From positions 352,721 through 416,720 of the forward strand of contig JBGAOY010000002.1 of the NCBI GenBank assembly GCA_044221555.1: a stretch of DNA of 64,000 bases, in the 5' to 3' direction. Position 1 is the stretch's first letter; each line of letters starts with the position of its first letter. The position numbers and the translations under genes were made by a program. Below, in pieces: positions 52,325 to 60,611 of this stretch. The notes beneath the pieces were generated by a model. The model worked only from the letters and a program-made list of their open reading frames with translations, was not told the origin of the DNA and ran no database searches. The stretch comes from JAEUJM01 sp044221555. Lineage in GTDB: Bacteria > Actinomycetota > Acidimicrobiia > Acidimicrobiales > DATDAH01.

Positions 52325-53314
52325 ATGAGCAGCACCACCCACCGCGTCGGCGTCATCGGCGGCGACGGCATCGGCCCCGAGGTCACCGCGGAGGCCCTCA
52401 AGGTCGTGGCCGCCGCCGGCGTGTCCCTCGACACCGTCGACTACGACCTCGGCGGCGAGCGGTACCTGCGCGACGGCGTGGTGCTGCCCGACGAGGTGCT
52501 CGAGGAGTGGCGCGGCCTCGACGCCCTGCTGGTCGGCGCGGTGGGCACACCCGGCGTGCCGCCCGGAGTGATCGAGCGGGGCCTGCTGCTCAAGATGCGC
52601 TTCGGGCTCGACCTCTACGTCAACCTGCGGCCGTTCCTGGCGCCCCAGAACGGCGTGGACATGTTGGTGGTGCGCGAGAACACCGAGGGCACCTACGCCG
52701 GCGAGGGGGGCTTCCTGCGCAAGGGGACGCCCCACGAGGTGGCCACCCAGGGGTCGGTGAACACCCGCATGGGGGTCGAACGTGCGGTGCGCTACGCCTT
52801 CGACCTGGCCCAGGGGCGTGACGCCCACCACCTCACGCTGGTGCACAAGACCAACGTGCTCACCTTCGCCGGCGACCTGTGGCAGCGGACGTTCGACGAG
52901 GTGGCCGCCGAGTTCCCCGAGGTCGAGACCGCCTACAACCACGTCGATGCGGCGTGCATCTACTTCGTGGAGTCACCTCAGCGCTACGACGTGATCGTCA
53001 CCGACAACCTGTTCGGCGACATCCTCACCGACCTCGGCGGCGCGGTGTCGGGCGGCATCGGCTTCGCGGCCTCGGCCAACCTCAACCCCGACCGCACCGG
53101 GCCGTCCATGTTCGAGCCGGTGCACGGCTCCGCGCCCGACATCGCGGGCACGGGCACGGCCAACCCCGTCGCGGCGGTGCTGTCGGCTGCGATGATGCTG
53201 GAGTTCCTGGGCGAGGCCGATGCCGCCGCCCGTGTCCGCAAGGCGTGCGCCGACCCGTCGGCGCTCGGAGGATCAACCAGCGACGTGGGCGACGCGATCG
53301 CGGAAAGGGTGTAG
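52325..53314 (+). CDS. leuB: 3-isopropylmalate dehydrogenase
   Basis: Oxidises and decarboxylates 3-isopropylmalate with NAD in leucine synthesis. The 329-residue protein is a beta-decarboxylating dehydrogenase: VIGGDGIGPEVTAEALKV at the start, substrate Arg residues in MRFGLDLYVNLRPF, RENTEGTYAGEGG, the catalytic Lys/Asp in LVHKTNVLTFAGDLW and TDNLFGDILTDLGGAVSGG, and the adenosine-binding HGSAPDIAGTGTANP. The GxEGGxxR-like loop and short length fit the actinobacterial LeuB type. It begins about 45 bases after the attenuator and is followed two bases later by ilvE. Confidence 0.95.
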   Translation: MSSTTHRVGVIGGDGIGPEVTAEALKVVAAAGVSLDTVDYDLGGERYLRDGVVLPDEVLEEWRGLDALLVGAVGTPGVPPGVIERGLLLKMRFGLDLYVNLRPFLAPQNGVDMLVVRENTEGTYAGEGGFLRKGTPHEVATQGSVNTRMGVERAVRYAFDLAQGRDAHHLTLVHKTNVLTFAGDLWQRTFDEVAAEFPEVETAYNHVDAACIYFVESPQRYDVIVTDNLFGDILTDLGGAVSGGIGFAASANLNPDRTGPSMFEPVHGSAPDIAGTGTANPVAAVLSAAMMLEFLGEADAAARVRKACADPSALGGSTSDVGDAIAERV

Positions 53315-53316
53315 GC

Positions 53317-54237
53317 ATGCCAATCGAGAAGGTCGAGAAGATCTGGATGGACGGCGAGCTCGTCGACTGGGACGACGCCAACATCCACATCCTCACCCAC
53401 ACGCTGCACTACGGGTGCGGCGTGTTCGAGGGTGTCCGGGCGTATCACACCGATCGGGGCGCGGCGGTCTTCCGGCTGCGCGACCACATCGAGCGGCTGT
53501 TCAACAGCGCCAAGATCTTCATGATCGACATCCCCTACTCGGTCGACGAGCTGGTGGCGGCCACACGCGAGCTGGTGGCGGTGAACGAGCTCGACTCCTG
53601 CTACATCCGCCCCATCGCCTACCTCGGCTACGGCGAGATGGGCCTGAACCCCCTGCCGTGCACGGTGAACGTGTCGATCGCGGCGTGGCCCTGGGGCACC
53701 TACCTGGGCGACGACGGGCTGAAGAACGGCGTGCGCCTGAAGGTGAGCTCGTGGAAGCGCCACGACCCGAACAGCCTGCCCCCGGCGGCCAAGGGCACCG
53801 GCATGTACATCAACTCGTCGATGGCGAAGGTCGAGGCCCTCAAGGCCGGCTACGACGAGGCCATCCTGCTGTCGCCGAGCGGCCACGTGAGCGAGTGCAC
53901 GGGCGAGAACATCTTCATGGTGCGCGGCGGCACCATCTACACGCCGCCGGTGTCGGCCGGTGCCCTCGAGGGCATCACCCAGGACTCCATCCGCACCATC
54001 GCCGGTGACCTGGGGTTCGACTACCACGTGCAGCACCTGCTGCGCAGCGACCTCTACACCGCCGACGAGGCGTTCCTGTCGGGCACCGCGGCCGAGATCG
54101 TGCCGATCCGGTCGGTGGACGACCGCGACCTGGGCGAGCCCGGCCCCATCACCCGCGCGCTGCAGGACGCGTACTTCGCGGCGGTGCGCGGCGAGGACGA
54201 CCGGTACAAGGACTGGCTGGACCATGTCAACGAATAG
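53317..54237 (+). CDS. ilvE: Branched-chain amino acid aminotransferase (class IV)
   Basis: Transfers the amino group to the keto acids of valine, leucine and isoleucine. The 306-residue protein is a fold-type IV PLP enzyme, beginning KIWMDGELVDWDDANIHILTHTLHYGCGVFEGVRAY. The cofactor lysine lies near position 160 in SSMAKVEALKAGYDEAILL, and the phosphate-binding segment is SECTGENIFMVRGG. GAAAGGG lies before the ATG, which follows the leuB stop by two bases. The cimA ATG lies inside its last codons (14-base overlap), so leuB-ilvE-cimA form one coupled operon. Confidence 0.96.
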   Translation: MPIEKVEKIWMDGELVDWDDANIHILTHTLHYGCGVFEGVRAYHTDRGAAVFRLRDHIERLFNSAKIFMIDIPYSVDELVAATRELVAVNELDSCYIRPIAYLGYGEMGLNPLPCTVNVSIAAWPWGTYLGDDGLKNGVRLKVSSWKRHDPNSLPPAAKGTGMYINSSMAKVEALKAGYDEAILLSPSGHVSECTGENIFMVRGGTIYTPPVSAGALEGITQDSIRTIAGDLGFDYHVQHLLRSDLYTADEAFLSGTAAEIVPIRSVDDRDLGEPGPITRALQDAYFAAVRGEDDRYKDWLDHVNE

Positions 54238-55948
54238 TCCCGGCACGGACCGCGCTGATCCGGCCCGGTTTCTCGAGGCTGCGGATCGGACCGGAGCAGC
54301 GACGCCGACAGAGTCCAGATCCCGAAGGGGTGCCGACGAAGGAGGCACGAAGCGACACGTCGACATCTACGACACCACGCTGCGCGACGGCAGCCAGCTC
54401 GAGGGCATCTCGCTCACCGTCGACGACAAGCTGCGCATCGCCGAGCAGCTCGACCACCTGGGCGTCCACTTCATCGAGGGAGGCTGGCCGGGGGCCAACC
54501 CCAAGGACGACGAGTTCTTCCAGCGGGCACCCGCCGAGCTCGACCTGGACTTCGCCACCCTGGTGGCGTTCGGCTCGACCCGCCGGGTGAAGGGCAAGGT
54601 GGACGACGACCCGACCCTGGCCCACCTGGTGAAGGCCAACACCTCGGCCGTGTGCATCGTCGGCAAGTGCTGGGACTACCACGTCACCGAGGCGCTGCGG
54701 ACCTCGCTGGACGAGGGCGTGGCCATGGTGGCCGACTCGGTGGAGTTCCTCGTGGCCGCCGGCCTGCGGGTGTTCTTCGACGCCGAGCACTTCTTCGACG
54801 GCTACAAGCGCAACGCCGAGTTCAGCCTGCGGGTGGTCGAGGCCGCCGCGGTGGCGGGCGCCGAGAGCGTGGTGCTGTGCGACACCAACGGCGGGTCGCT
54901 CCCGTTCGAGGTCGAGCGGATCGTCGGCGAGGTGGTCGACTACCTCGACACCCCCGTGGGCGTGCACCTGCACGACGACACCGGGTGTGGCGTGGCCAAC
55001 GCCCTCGCCGGGGTACGCGGTGGCGCCACCCAGGTGCAGGGCACCATCAACGGCTACGGCGAGCGCACGGGCAACTGCAACCTCAGCACGATCATCCCCA
55101 ACCTCAGCCTGAAGATGGGCGTCGACACCATCCCCGCCGAACGGCTCGAGCGGCTGACGGCGGTCTCGCACCACGTGGCCGAGCTGGTGAACATCAGTCC
55201 CGACCCCCAGCAGCCGTACGTGGGGTCGTCGGCGTTCGCCCACAAGGCCGGCCTGCACGTCAGCGCCATCGCCCGCCGCTCCGACGCCTACGAGCACGTG
55301 CTGCCCGACTCGGTGGGCAACGGCACCCGATTCGTGGTGTCCGAGCTGGCCGGCAAGTCCACGCTAGAGCTCAAGGCCAAGGAGATCGGCCTCGAGCTCG
55401 ACGGCAAGGAGCTCGCCGACGTGGTCGAGCAGCTGAAGACCCTCGAGCACGAAGGCTTCCACTTCGAGGCCGCCGACGGCTCCCTCGAGCTGTTGATGCG
55501 CGACGTCTCCGGCTGGACGCAGTCGTTCTTCGAGCTCGAGTCGTTCCGGGTCACCGTCGAGCACCGGGCACCCTCGTCGGGCAGCACCGGCCGGGTGGGC
55601 GCCGACGTGGTCACCGAGGCCACCGTGAAGGTGAAGATCGGCGACGAGCGGGTGATCGAGACCGCCGAGGGCAACGGGCCGGTCAACGCCCTCGACCAGG
55701 CCCTGCGCAAGGCGATCGGCGAGGCCCATCCCGCGCTGGCGTCGGTGCACCTCACCGACTTCAAGGTGCGGGTGCTCGACACCGCCAAGGGCACCGGCGC
55801 CGTCACCCGGGTGCTGATCGACTCGACCGACGGTGACCGCTCGTGGTCGACCATCGGCGTGTCCGAGAACGTGATCGAGGCGTCGTGGCAGGCGCTGGCC
55901 GACTCGGTGATCTTCGGCCTGCTCAAGGGCGGCTCGGTCGAACCCTGA
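54224..55948 (+). CDS. cimA: (R)-citramalate synthase
   Basis: Condenses pyruvate and acetyl-CoA to citramalate, opening a threonine-independent route to 2-oxobutyrate and isoleucine; LeuCD and LeuB can carry out the next steps. The 574-residue protein has DIYDTTLRDGSQLEGISLTVDDK, then HFIEGGWPGANPKDDEFF, typical of CimA rather than LeuA, HLHDDTGCGVANALAG metal ligands, INGYGERTGNCNLSTI and a C-terminal regulatory domain. The only in-frame canonical start is this ATG inside ilvE; it adds about 45 residues before the conserved domain, and residues 18-43 are encoded by a dispersed repeat. Confidence 0.93.
   Translation: MSTNSPGTDRADPARFLEAADRTGAATPTESRSRRGADEGGTKRHVDIYDTTLRDGSQLEGISLTVDDKLRIAEQLDHLGVHFIEGGWPGANPKDDEFFQRAPAELDLDFATLVAFGSTRRVKGKVDDDPTLAHLVKANTSAVCIVGKCWDYHVTEALRTSLDEGVAMVADSVEFLVAAGLRVFFDAEHFFDGYKRNAEFSLRVVEAAAVAGAESVVLCDTNGGSLPFEVERIVGEVVDYLDTPVGVHLHDDTGCGVANALAGVRGGATQVQGTINGYGERTGNCNLSTIIPNLSLKMGVDTIPAERLERLTAVSHHVAELVNISPDPQQPYVGSSAFAHKAGLHVSAIARRSDAYEHVLPDSVGNGTRFVVSELAGKSTLELKAKEIGLELDGKELADVVEQLKTLEHEGFHFEAADGSLELLMRDVSGWTQSFFELESFRVTVEHRAPSSGSTGRVGADVVTEATVKVKIGDERVIETAEGNGPVNALDQALRKAIGEAHPALASVHLTDFKVRVLDTAKGTGAVTRVLIDSTDGDRSWSTIGVSENVIEASWQALADSVIFGLLKGGSVEP
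54276..54352 (+). repeat. Family A repeat inside the 5' end of cimA
   Basis: The blocks GCGGATCGGACCGGAGCAGC, CCAGATCCCGAAGGGGTGCCGACGAAGGAGG and GCACG follow the order of the copies before ilvD and over the gatB start. Here the repeat is translated as part of the CimA N-terminal extension; its AAGGAGG lies just before the conserved domain, but no canonical start codon follows it. Confidence 0.75.
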
Positions 55949-55970
55949 TCGAGTCGTCGGACCTCGTTCG

Positions 55971-56082
55971 AACTGGCGCCTGATCCTGTCGTTGGGGCGA
56001 CGAGATCGGGCGCCAGCTCCAGGGGCCTCCCCAACTGGCGCCTGATTCGGTTGCTTGGGCGACGAGATCGGGCGCCAGTTCG
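55971..56082. repeat. Family B GGCGCC hairpins, two copies, after cimA
   Basis: AACTGGCGCCTGATC (55971-55985) pairs with GATCGGGCGCCAGCT (56004-56018), and a second copy pairs AACTGGCGCCTGATT (from 56033) with ATCGGGCGCCAGTT (ending 56080). Each stem is 14-15 bp with one or two weak pairs. They follow the cimA stop and precede a gene in the same direction, so they may end the leuB-ilvE-cimA message. Confidence 0.82.
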
Positions 56083-56137
56083 CAGATTCGGCGTGTGGGC
56101 TGGGTGGCGGGTGTCGTACCTCGTAGGATCACCGGCG

Positions 56138-56665
56138 ATGGGTGCCCCCGAGTACGTCCCGAAGAGCGCACGCCCCACCGAGCGGGTGTACGAGTCGCCG
56201 CCGTGGCAGCACGATCCGTGGATCGAGCACCCGGCAGCCAACCTGGGGGCGGGCCAGCCCCGGGGCACGTTCTACGGCAACCAGGGGCCCGACCAGGGCT
56301 ACGTGCTGCTGCTGGCCGAGCGGTTCTCCGACCGGCTGGTGTTGCAGGAGGGCGAGCACGAGGCCGACGTGGTGGCCGGCGTGATGGGCGTGGCCCTCAA
56401 GCGGGCCTCCCTGTTCGGCCGGGCCCCCGTCATCCACGACCTGACGCTGGCCTTCACCATCTGGGGGTTCCTCGACGAGTCGCCCGACCCGGCGCTGGTC
56501 GACCTGCGCCGGGAGCGGTTCGCGGCGGCGGCCCACCACTACGCGGAGCAGCGCGACATCGTCGACCTCGTGCCCGAGGCCACTCTGCGCCTCACCCCGA
56601 GCCAGGCCGCCGACGCCTACGCCGCCGACTGGCGCGGCCCCCTCGGCCTCACCGCCGCCGTCTGA
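56138..56665 (+). CDS. Conserved-looking cytoplasmic protein of unknown function
   Basis: A 175-residue soluble protein with no signal or membrane helix. It has an ordered, non-repetitive composition: PTERVYESPPWQHDPWIEHPAANLG near the start, then GNQGPDQGYVLLLAERF and a helical C-terminal half (DLVPEATLRLTPSQAADAYAADWRG). The sequence looks like a real conserved protein but I do not recognise its family. The ATG lies eight bases after TAGGAT without a clear Shine-Dalgarno sequence, suggesting a leaderless transcript distinct from cimA. The 278 bases after it hold no gene I can support. Confidence 0.65.
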   Translation: MGAPEYVPKSARPTERVYESPPWQHDPWIEHPAANLGAGQPRGTFYGNQGPDQGYVLLLAERFSDRLVLQEGEHEADVVAGVMGVALKRASLFGRAPVIHDLTLAFTIWGFLDESPDPALVDLRRERFAAAAHHYAEQRDIVDLVPEATLRLTPSQAADAYAADWRGPLGLTAAV

Positions 56666-56943
56666 CGCCACGCCGCTCGAGCGGCGCCCAGGGGTGCGCG
56701 GCGCTCAGGGGTGCGCCGCCCTCATTCCGCAGGGCACAGGACGCGCTCGTCGCTCACCAATGCCTCGGGTCTGGTGGCGGCGGGGCCGTTGGGCACCGAG
56801 CGGGGGGACGGCGCGGCGGGCGGCGGCTCGTTGACCGGGCGGCGGCGGCGCCACCCACCCGTCGGGCGGCCTCGGTCGCCGGCGCCTACCGACCCGCCGG
56901 GCGGCGCTCGGTCGCCGCCGACCACCGACCCGCCGAGCGGGGC

Positions 56944-58320
56944 TCAGTCGCCGCCGCTGTCGCCGCCGCTGTCGCCGCCGCTGTCGCCGCCGCTGTCGCC
57001 GCTGTCGCCGTTGTCGTCGCCGTTGTCGCCGCCGTTGTCGCCGCCGTTGTCGCCGCCGTTGTCGCCGCCGTTGTCGCCGCCGTTGTCGCCGCCGTTGTCG
57101 CCCCCTCCATCGCCGCCGCTGTCGCCGCCGTCGTCGTCCACCCCGCCGCTGTCGCCGCCGCCGGCGTCGCCGCCGTCGCGGTCGTCAGCGTCGCCACGGG
57201 CGTCGCCCCCGCCGCCGCCGTCTTCGCGAGCACCGAATCCGCCCCCGCCGCCGCCACCGACACCACCGCCGCGGTCGTGCTGGCCGTGGCCCGGGTCCGG
57301 GCTCGAGGTCGGAGCGCTGCTCGCGGCCACGTCACCGGCGCCGCCGCCGGCCGCCACCAGCACCCGCTCGGGCTCGGTGGGGGATGTTGGTGACGCCGGG
57401 CCCTCGGCCCGCGGCTCGGGGGCCGGGCGGGTCATCCGCCACGTCGCCACCAGCACGGCGCCGAGGCCGTAGACGGTGGCGGCGAAGGTGACCAGCCCGC
57501 CCACGAACGGCACCACGCCGATCAGGCGCAGCAGCAGCCAGCCCAGGCAGAACGCCAGCAACGGGCCCACGCGGTCCTGCACGATGAGGCTGCCCAGGAA
57601 CAGTGCCCCGGCCACGTAGCCCACCAGCAGCAGCGGCGCCATGGCGAAGAGGCCCGAGAGGCCCAGCGGGATGCCCACCAGGGTGACCAGCAACAGGCCC
57701 GAGACCACGGGCAGCCCGATCGTCGCCGCGAAGCCGGCACCGATGGAGGGCGCCACCGCCGTGCGCCCGGCCTCCACCGTCCGGGTGGCCATGCCACGGA
57801 ACGCGCCCGCGAACACCAGGCCGGCCACCAGGGTGGAGAGGCTGACCGCCAGCCACCAGAACACCCGCGCCGCGGTGCCGAGCGCGCCGAAGATCGCCGT
57901 GAACCGGACCCGTTGGATGTCGCCGTCCACCGCGGCGCCGTCGGCCACGCGGGGCGTTCGCGACGACAGGACGTCGCCGCCGACCCGCGCACCCGCTTGC
58001 ACGATGGCCCGGCCCCGGAGCACCACCACGCTGTCGGTGACCGTGCCGCGGATCACCGCGGTGCCGTTGGCCACGATCACGGGGCCCTCGACTCGGCCGT
58101 CGATGATGGCGTCGCCGCGGCCGACGATCACCTCGTCCACCTCGCGGCCCTCGGGGATCACGGTGGGGTCGCCGACGAGCACCACGATGTGGCGGGACGG
58201 CTCGCTGAAGGTGTCGGGTGAGCCCTCGTCGGCCCGTACGGCGTGGGCGGCGCCGGTCGATGCCGACAGCGCGAGCAGGACGATCGCTGCCGCGGCCGCC
58301 AGTCGGGACAAGGTGCGCAT
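56944..58320 (-). CDS. Polymer-forming (bactofilin-like) membrane protein with a Gly/Asp/Asn repeat tail
   Basis: The 458-residue protein has a signal peptide, an extracytoplasmic beta-helix-like segment with repeats such as VIVANGTAVIRGTV and VVVLRGRAIVQAGARVGGDV (bactofilin/polymer-forming type), then four to six membrane helices (about 140-290), as in actinobacterial polymer-forming cytoskeletal membrane proteins. The C-terminal 160 residues are low complexity: Pro/Ser, Gly-rich, then many 4-residue GGDN and GGDS units made of 12-bp DNA repeats. The tail resembles Ca-binding or spacer sequences, but no true RTX nonapeptide is seen. Function unknown. Confidence 0.68.
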   Translation of the reverse strand: MRTLSRLAAAAAIVLLALSASTGAAHAVRADEGSPDTFSEPSRHIVVLVGDPTVIPEGREVDEVIVGRGDAIIDGRVEGPVIVANGTAVIRGTVTDSVVVLRGRAIVQAGARVGGDVLSSRTPRVADGAAVDGDIQRVRFTAIFGALGTAARVFWWLAVSLSTLVAGLVFAGAFRGMATRTVEAGRTAVAPSIGAGFAATIGLPVVSGLLLVTLVGIPLGLSGLFAMAPLLLVGYVAGALFLGSLIVQDRVGPLLAFCLGWLLLRLIGVVPFVGGLVTFAATVYGLGAVLVATWRMTRPAPEPRAEGPASPTSPTEPERVLVAAGGGAGDVAASSAPTSSPDPGHGQHDRGGGVGGGGGGGFGAREDGGGGGDARGDADDRDGGDAGGGDSGGVDDDGGDSGGDGGGDNGGDNGGDNGGDNGGDNGGDNGGDNGDDNGDSGDSGGDSGGDSGGDSGGD

Positions 58321-58385
58321 GGTGCCTCCTCGTGGTGCGCCGAGGGGCGAGCCACCGCCCGGTCGTCGCGTGGGATGCTGTGCGC

Positions 58386-59360
58386 ATGATCGTCGATGCC
58401 GCCCTGTACCGCAACGGTGCGCGCGATCCGGAGCCCTTCGACGTCAGCCGGAAGTTCCACACGCCGCCCGATCCGACCACGTTCCTGTGGGTGGGTCTCT
58501 ACGAGCCCACCGAGGCCGAATTCGCCGCGGTCCGCGAGGAGTTCAACCTGCACCCGCTGGCGGTGGAGGACGCGATCAAGGCGCATCAGCGCCCGAAGCT
58601 CGAGCTGTTCGACGACAGCGCCTTCATGGTGCTGCGCACCGCCCGGTACATCCAGGAGACCGAGACGGTCGATTTCGGCGAGCTGCAGGTGTTCGTGGGG
58701 CGCGGCTTCGTGGTCACCGTGCGCCACGGCGAGGCCGCCGAGCTCGCGGGCCTACGCAAGCAGATCGAGGCCGACAAGGACCTGCTGCGGTGCGGGCCCG
58801 CGGCGGTGCTCCACGCCATCGTCGACCACGTGGTGGACGCGTACCAGCCCGTGCTGTTCGGCATCGAGGACGACATCGGCGAGGTGGAGGAGGAGGTCTT
58901 CTCGCCCACCGGCCACAACCCGGTCGAGCGGATCTACTACCTCAAGCGCGAGGTGCTGGGCATGATCAAGGCGGCGGCGCCGCTGCAGCAGCCGCTCGAG
59001 CGCCTGTCGCAACTGCACGACATCCCATACCTGCACGACGACATCGCCGCCTACTTCCGTGACGTGCTCGACCACCTGATGCGGGTGCTCGAGCAGGTGA
59101 ACGGGTTCAACGAACTGCTCACCAGCGTGCTCGAGGCCAACCTCACCCGGGTGAGCATCCGCCAGAACGAGGACATGAAGAAGATGGCGGCCTGGGCCGC
59201 CATCGGCATCGTGCCCACCGCCATGGCCGGCGTGTACGGCATGAACTTCCGGCACATGCCCGAGTTGCAGTGGCGGTTCGGGTACCCGCTCTCGCTGCTG
59301 GTCATCGTTACGATCTGCATGCTGCTGTACCGGAACTTCAAGCGAGTGGGTTGGTTGTGA
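58386..59360 (+). CDS. corA: CorA-family magnesium/cobalt transporter
   Basis: The 324-residue protein has a large N-terminal cytoplasmic domain (LWVGLYEPTEAEFAAVREEFNLHPLAVEDAI...HQRPKLELFDD) and two C-terminal membrane helices. The signature YGMNF closes the first helix (GIVPTAMAGVYGMNFRHMPEL), so it should be a pentameric channel for Mg2+ or related ions. The last residues FKRVGWL are the basic cytoplasmic tail. Its GTGA junction overlaps the next gene by four bases. Confidence 0.95.
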   Translation: MIVDAALYRNGARDPEPFDVSRKFHTPPDPTTFLWVGLYEPTEAEFAAVREEFNLHPLAVEDAIKAHQRPKLELFDDSAFMVLRTARYIQETETVDFGELQVFVGRGFVVTVRHGEAAELAGLRKQIEADKDLLRCGPAAVLHAIVDHVVDAYQPVLFGIEDDIGEVEEEVFSPTGHNPVERIYYLKREVLGMIKAAAPLQQPLERLSQLHDIPYLHDDIAAYFRDVLDHLMRVLEQVNGFNELLTSVLEANLTRVSIRQNEDMKKMAAWAAIGIVPTAMAGVYGMNFRHMPELQWRFGYPLSLLVIVTICMLLYRNFKRVGWL

Positions 59361-60487
59361 GCGAGCGGTCCAGAGACGACCTCGAACAGGCGAGGGCCAG
59401 GTGGTGGGCCACCGTGTCCACCGGCGACCTGGAGGGCTACCTGTCGCTGTTCGCCGACGACGCCGTGTGGGTCACGCCCGAGCTCGACGAGATCGTGGGC
59501 CGGGAGGCGATCCGGGAGTGGCTCGCGCCGGTGTTCGCCCAGTTCGACTACGAGCTCACCATCACCGTCGCCGACGTGCGGGTGGCGGGCGACCTGGGCA
59601 TCGAGCGGGCCCGGTTCCTGTCGCGCATGACGCCCAAGACGCGATCCACACGGCCCGACTCCGGCCTCGCCGGAGGCGAGGCGCGGGGCGGTGCCGAGGG
59701 TGTGGGCGATCTGTTCGATGCGGACCGAGCCGCCGACGATGCCGCGGCTGGTGTGGGTGGCGTGCCTGCGGGCAGCGTCCAGGCCGACATCGGTGGTGGG
59801 GGCGACCTGGTCGAGGGCGCGGGTGACGAGGGCACCCCCGAGGGTGACGACGGTGCGCTGCAGGTGGTCGAGGGCGAGGCGGGCAGCGCCGTGGCGGACG
59901 CCGCCGACGTGGGCGAGCGCTCGGAGGGCGACGCGGAGGGCGGCGACGGCACCGTCGATGCGGCATCCGCCGAGGACGGACGCACCGCCGCCACCGTCGA
60001 GCACGAGCACGAGCACGAGGGCGAGGGCGAGCACGAGGCGGGCGCGGGTAGCGGGCCGGAGCCGCTGGTGTCGGGCGAGCCCTGGGGCGACACCGCAGCG
60101 GGCTCGGGTGGTGAGGCCGAGCCGGTCGGGTCGACCGACCTCGGTGGGCCGGCGTCGATCAGCGAGACCGGGCCGGCGGACGTGGACGGCGGCGACGCGG
60201 GTGTGTTCGGCGACGAGGGCGTGGTCGGCGACGAGGGTGTGGGCGGCGACGAGGGTGCGGCGGCCGGCGGCGAGGCCGAACCGAGCCACGCAGAGGTCGA
60301 CCGGGCCGTCACCGACGTGGCGCCCGATGCGGACACCCGCGCCGCGGACGAGTCGCCACCGCTGCCGCTGGGCCCCGACGAGGGCGACCACGAGCCCCAT
60401 GAAGGCCGCTACCTGATGTACTGGCGCTGGCACGCCGACGCCGGCTGGCTGGTGCAGCGCTACGCCGACGTCACCGGCGTGGGCTGA
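59357..60487 (+). CDS. SnoaL/NTF2-like protein interrupted by a long acidic insert
   Basis: Residues 1-94 match the first part of an NTF2/SnoaL-like fold (ARWWATVSTGDLEGYLSLFADDAVWV, GREAIREWLAPVFAQF). The final strands appear only at residues 348-376 (GRYLMYWRWHADAGWLVQRYADV). Between them lie about 250 residues rich in Gly, Asp, Glu and Ala, with tandem GDEGV and HEHE units and no apparent fold. The frame is open throughout. The start is GTG overlapping the corA stop by four bases. Related small proteins bind hydrophobic ligands or act as ketosteroid-isomerase-like enzymes; this one's role is unknown. Confidence 0.65.
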   Translation: MSERSRDDLEQARARWWATVSTGDLEGYLSLFADDAVWVTPELDEIVGREAIREWLAPVFAQFDYELTITVADVRVAGDLGIERARFLSRMTPKTRSTRPDSGLAGGEARGGAEGVGDLFDADRAADDAAAGVGGVPAGSVQADIGGGGDLVEGAGDEGTPEGDDGALQVVEGEAGSAVADAADVGERSEGDAEGGDGTVDAASAEDGRTAATVEHEHEHEGEGEHEAGAGSGPEPLVSGEPWGDTAAGSGGEAEPVGSTDLGGPASISETGPADVDGGDAGVFGDEGVVGDEGVGGDEGAAAGGEAEPSHAEVDRAVTDVAPDADTRAADESPPLPLGPDEGDHEPHEGRYLMYWRWHADAGWLVQRYADVTGVG

Positions 60488-60611
60488 TCCGCCCCGGCCG
60501 ACGGACCCGTCCCGAGGATCGCCACTCGCCGTGGCTCCACCTGCGGGCAGCCGGCCGCACCGACGGGTCGCCGCCGGTTCGCTGTCGTAGGGGGCCGGTA
60601 GCCTCGGGGCG

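Noticed and set aside
57000..57130. RTX calcium-binding toxin-like repeats
   Set aside because: The units are four-residue GGDN/GGDS repeats from 12-bp DNA expansion, not the nine-residue GGxGxDxUx pattern, and no secretion genes are nearby.
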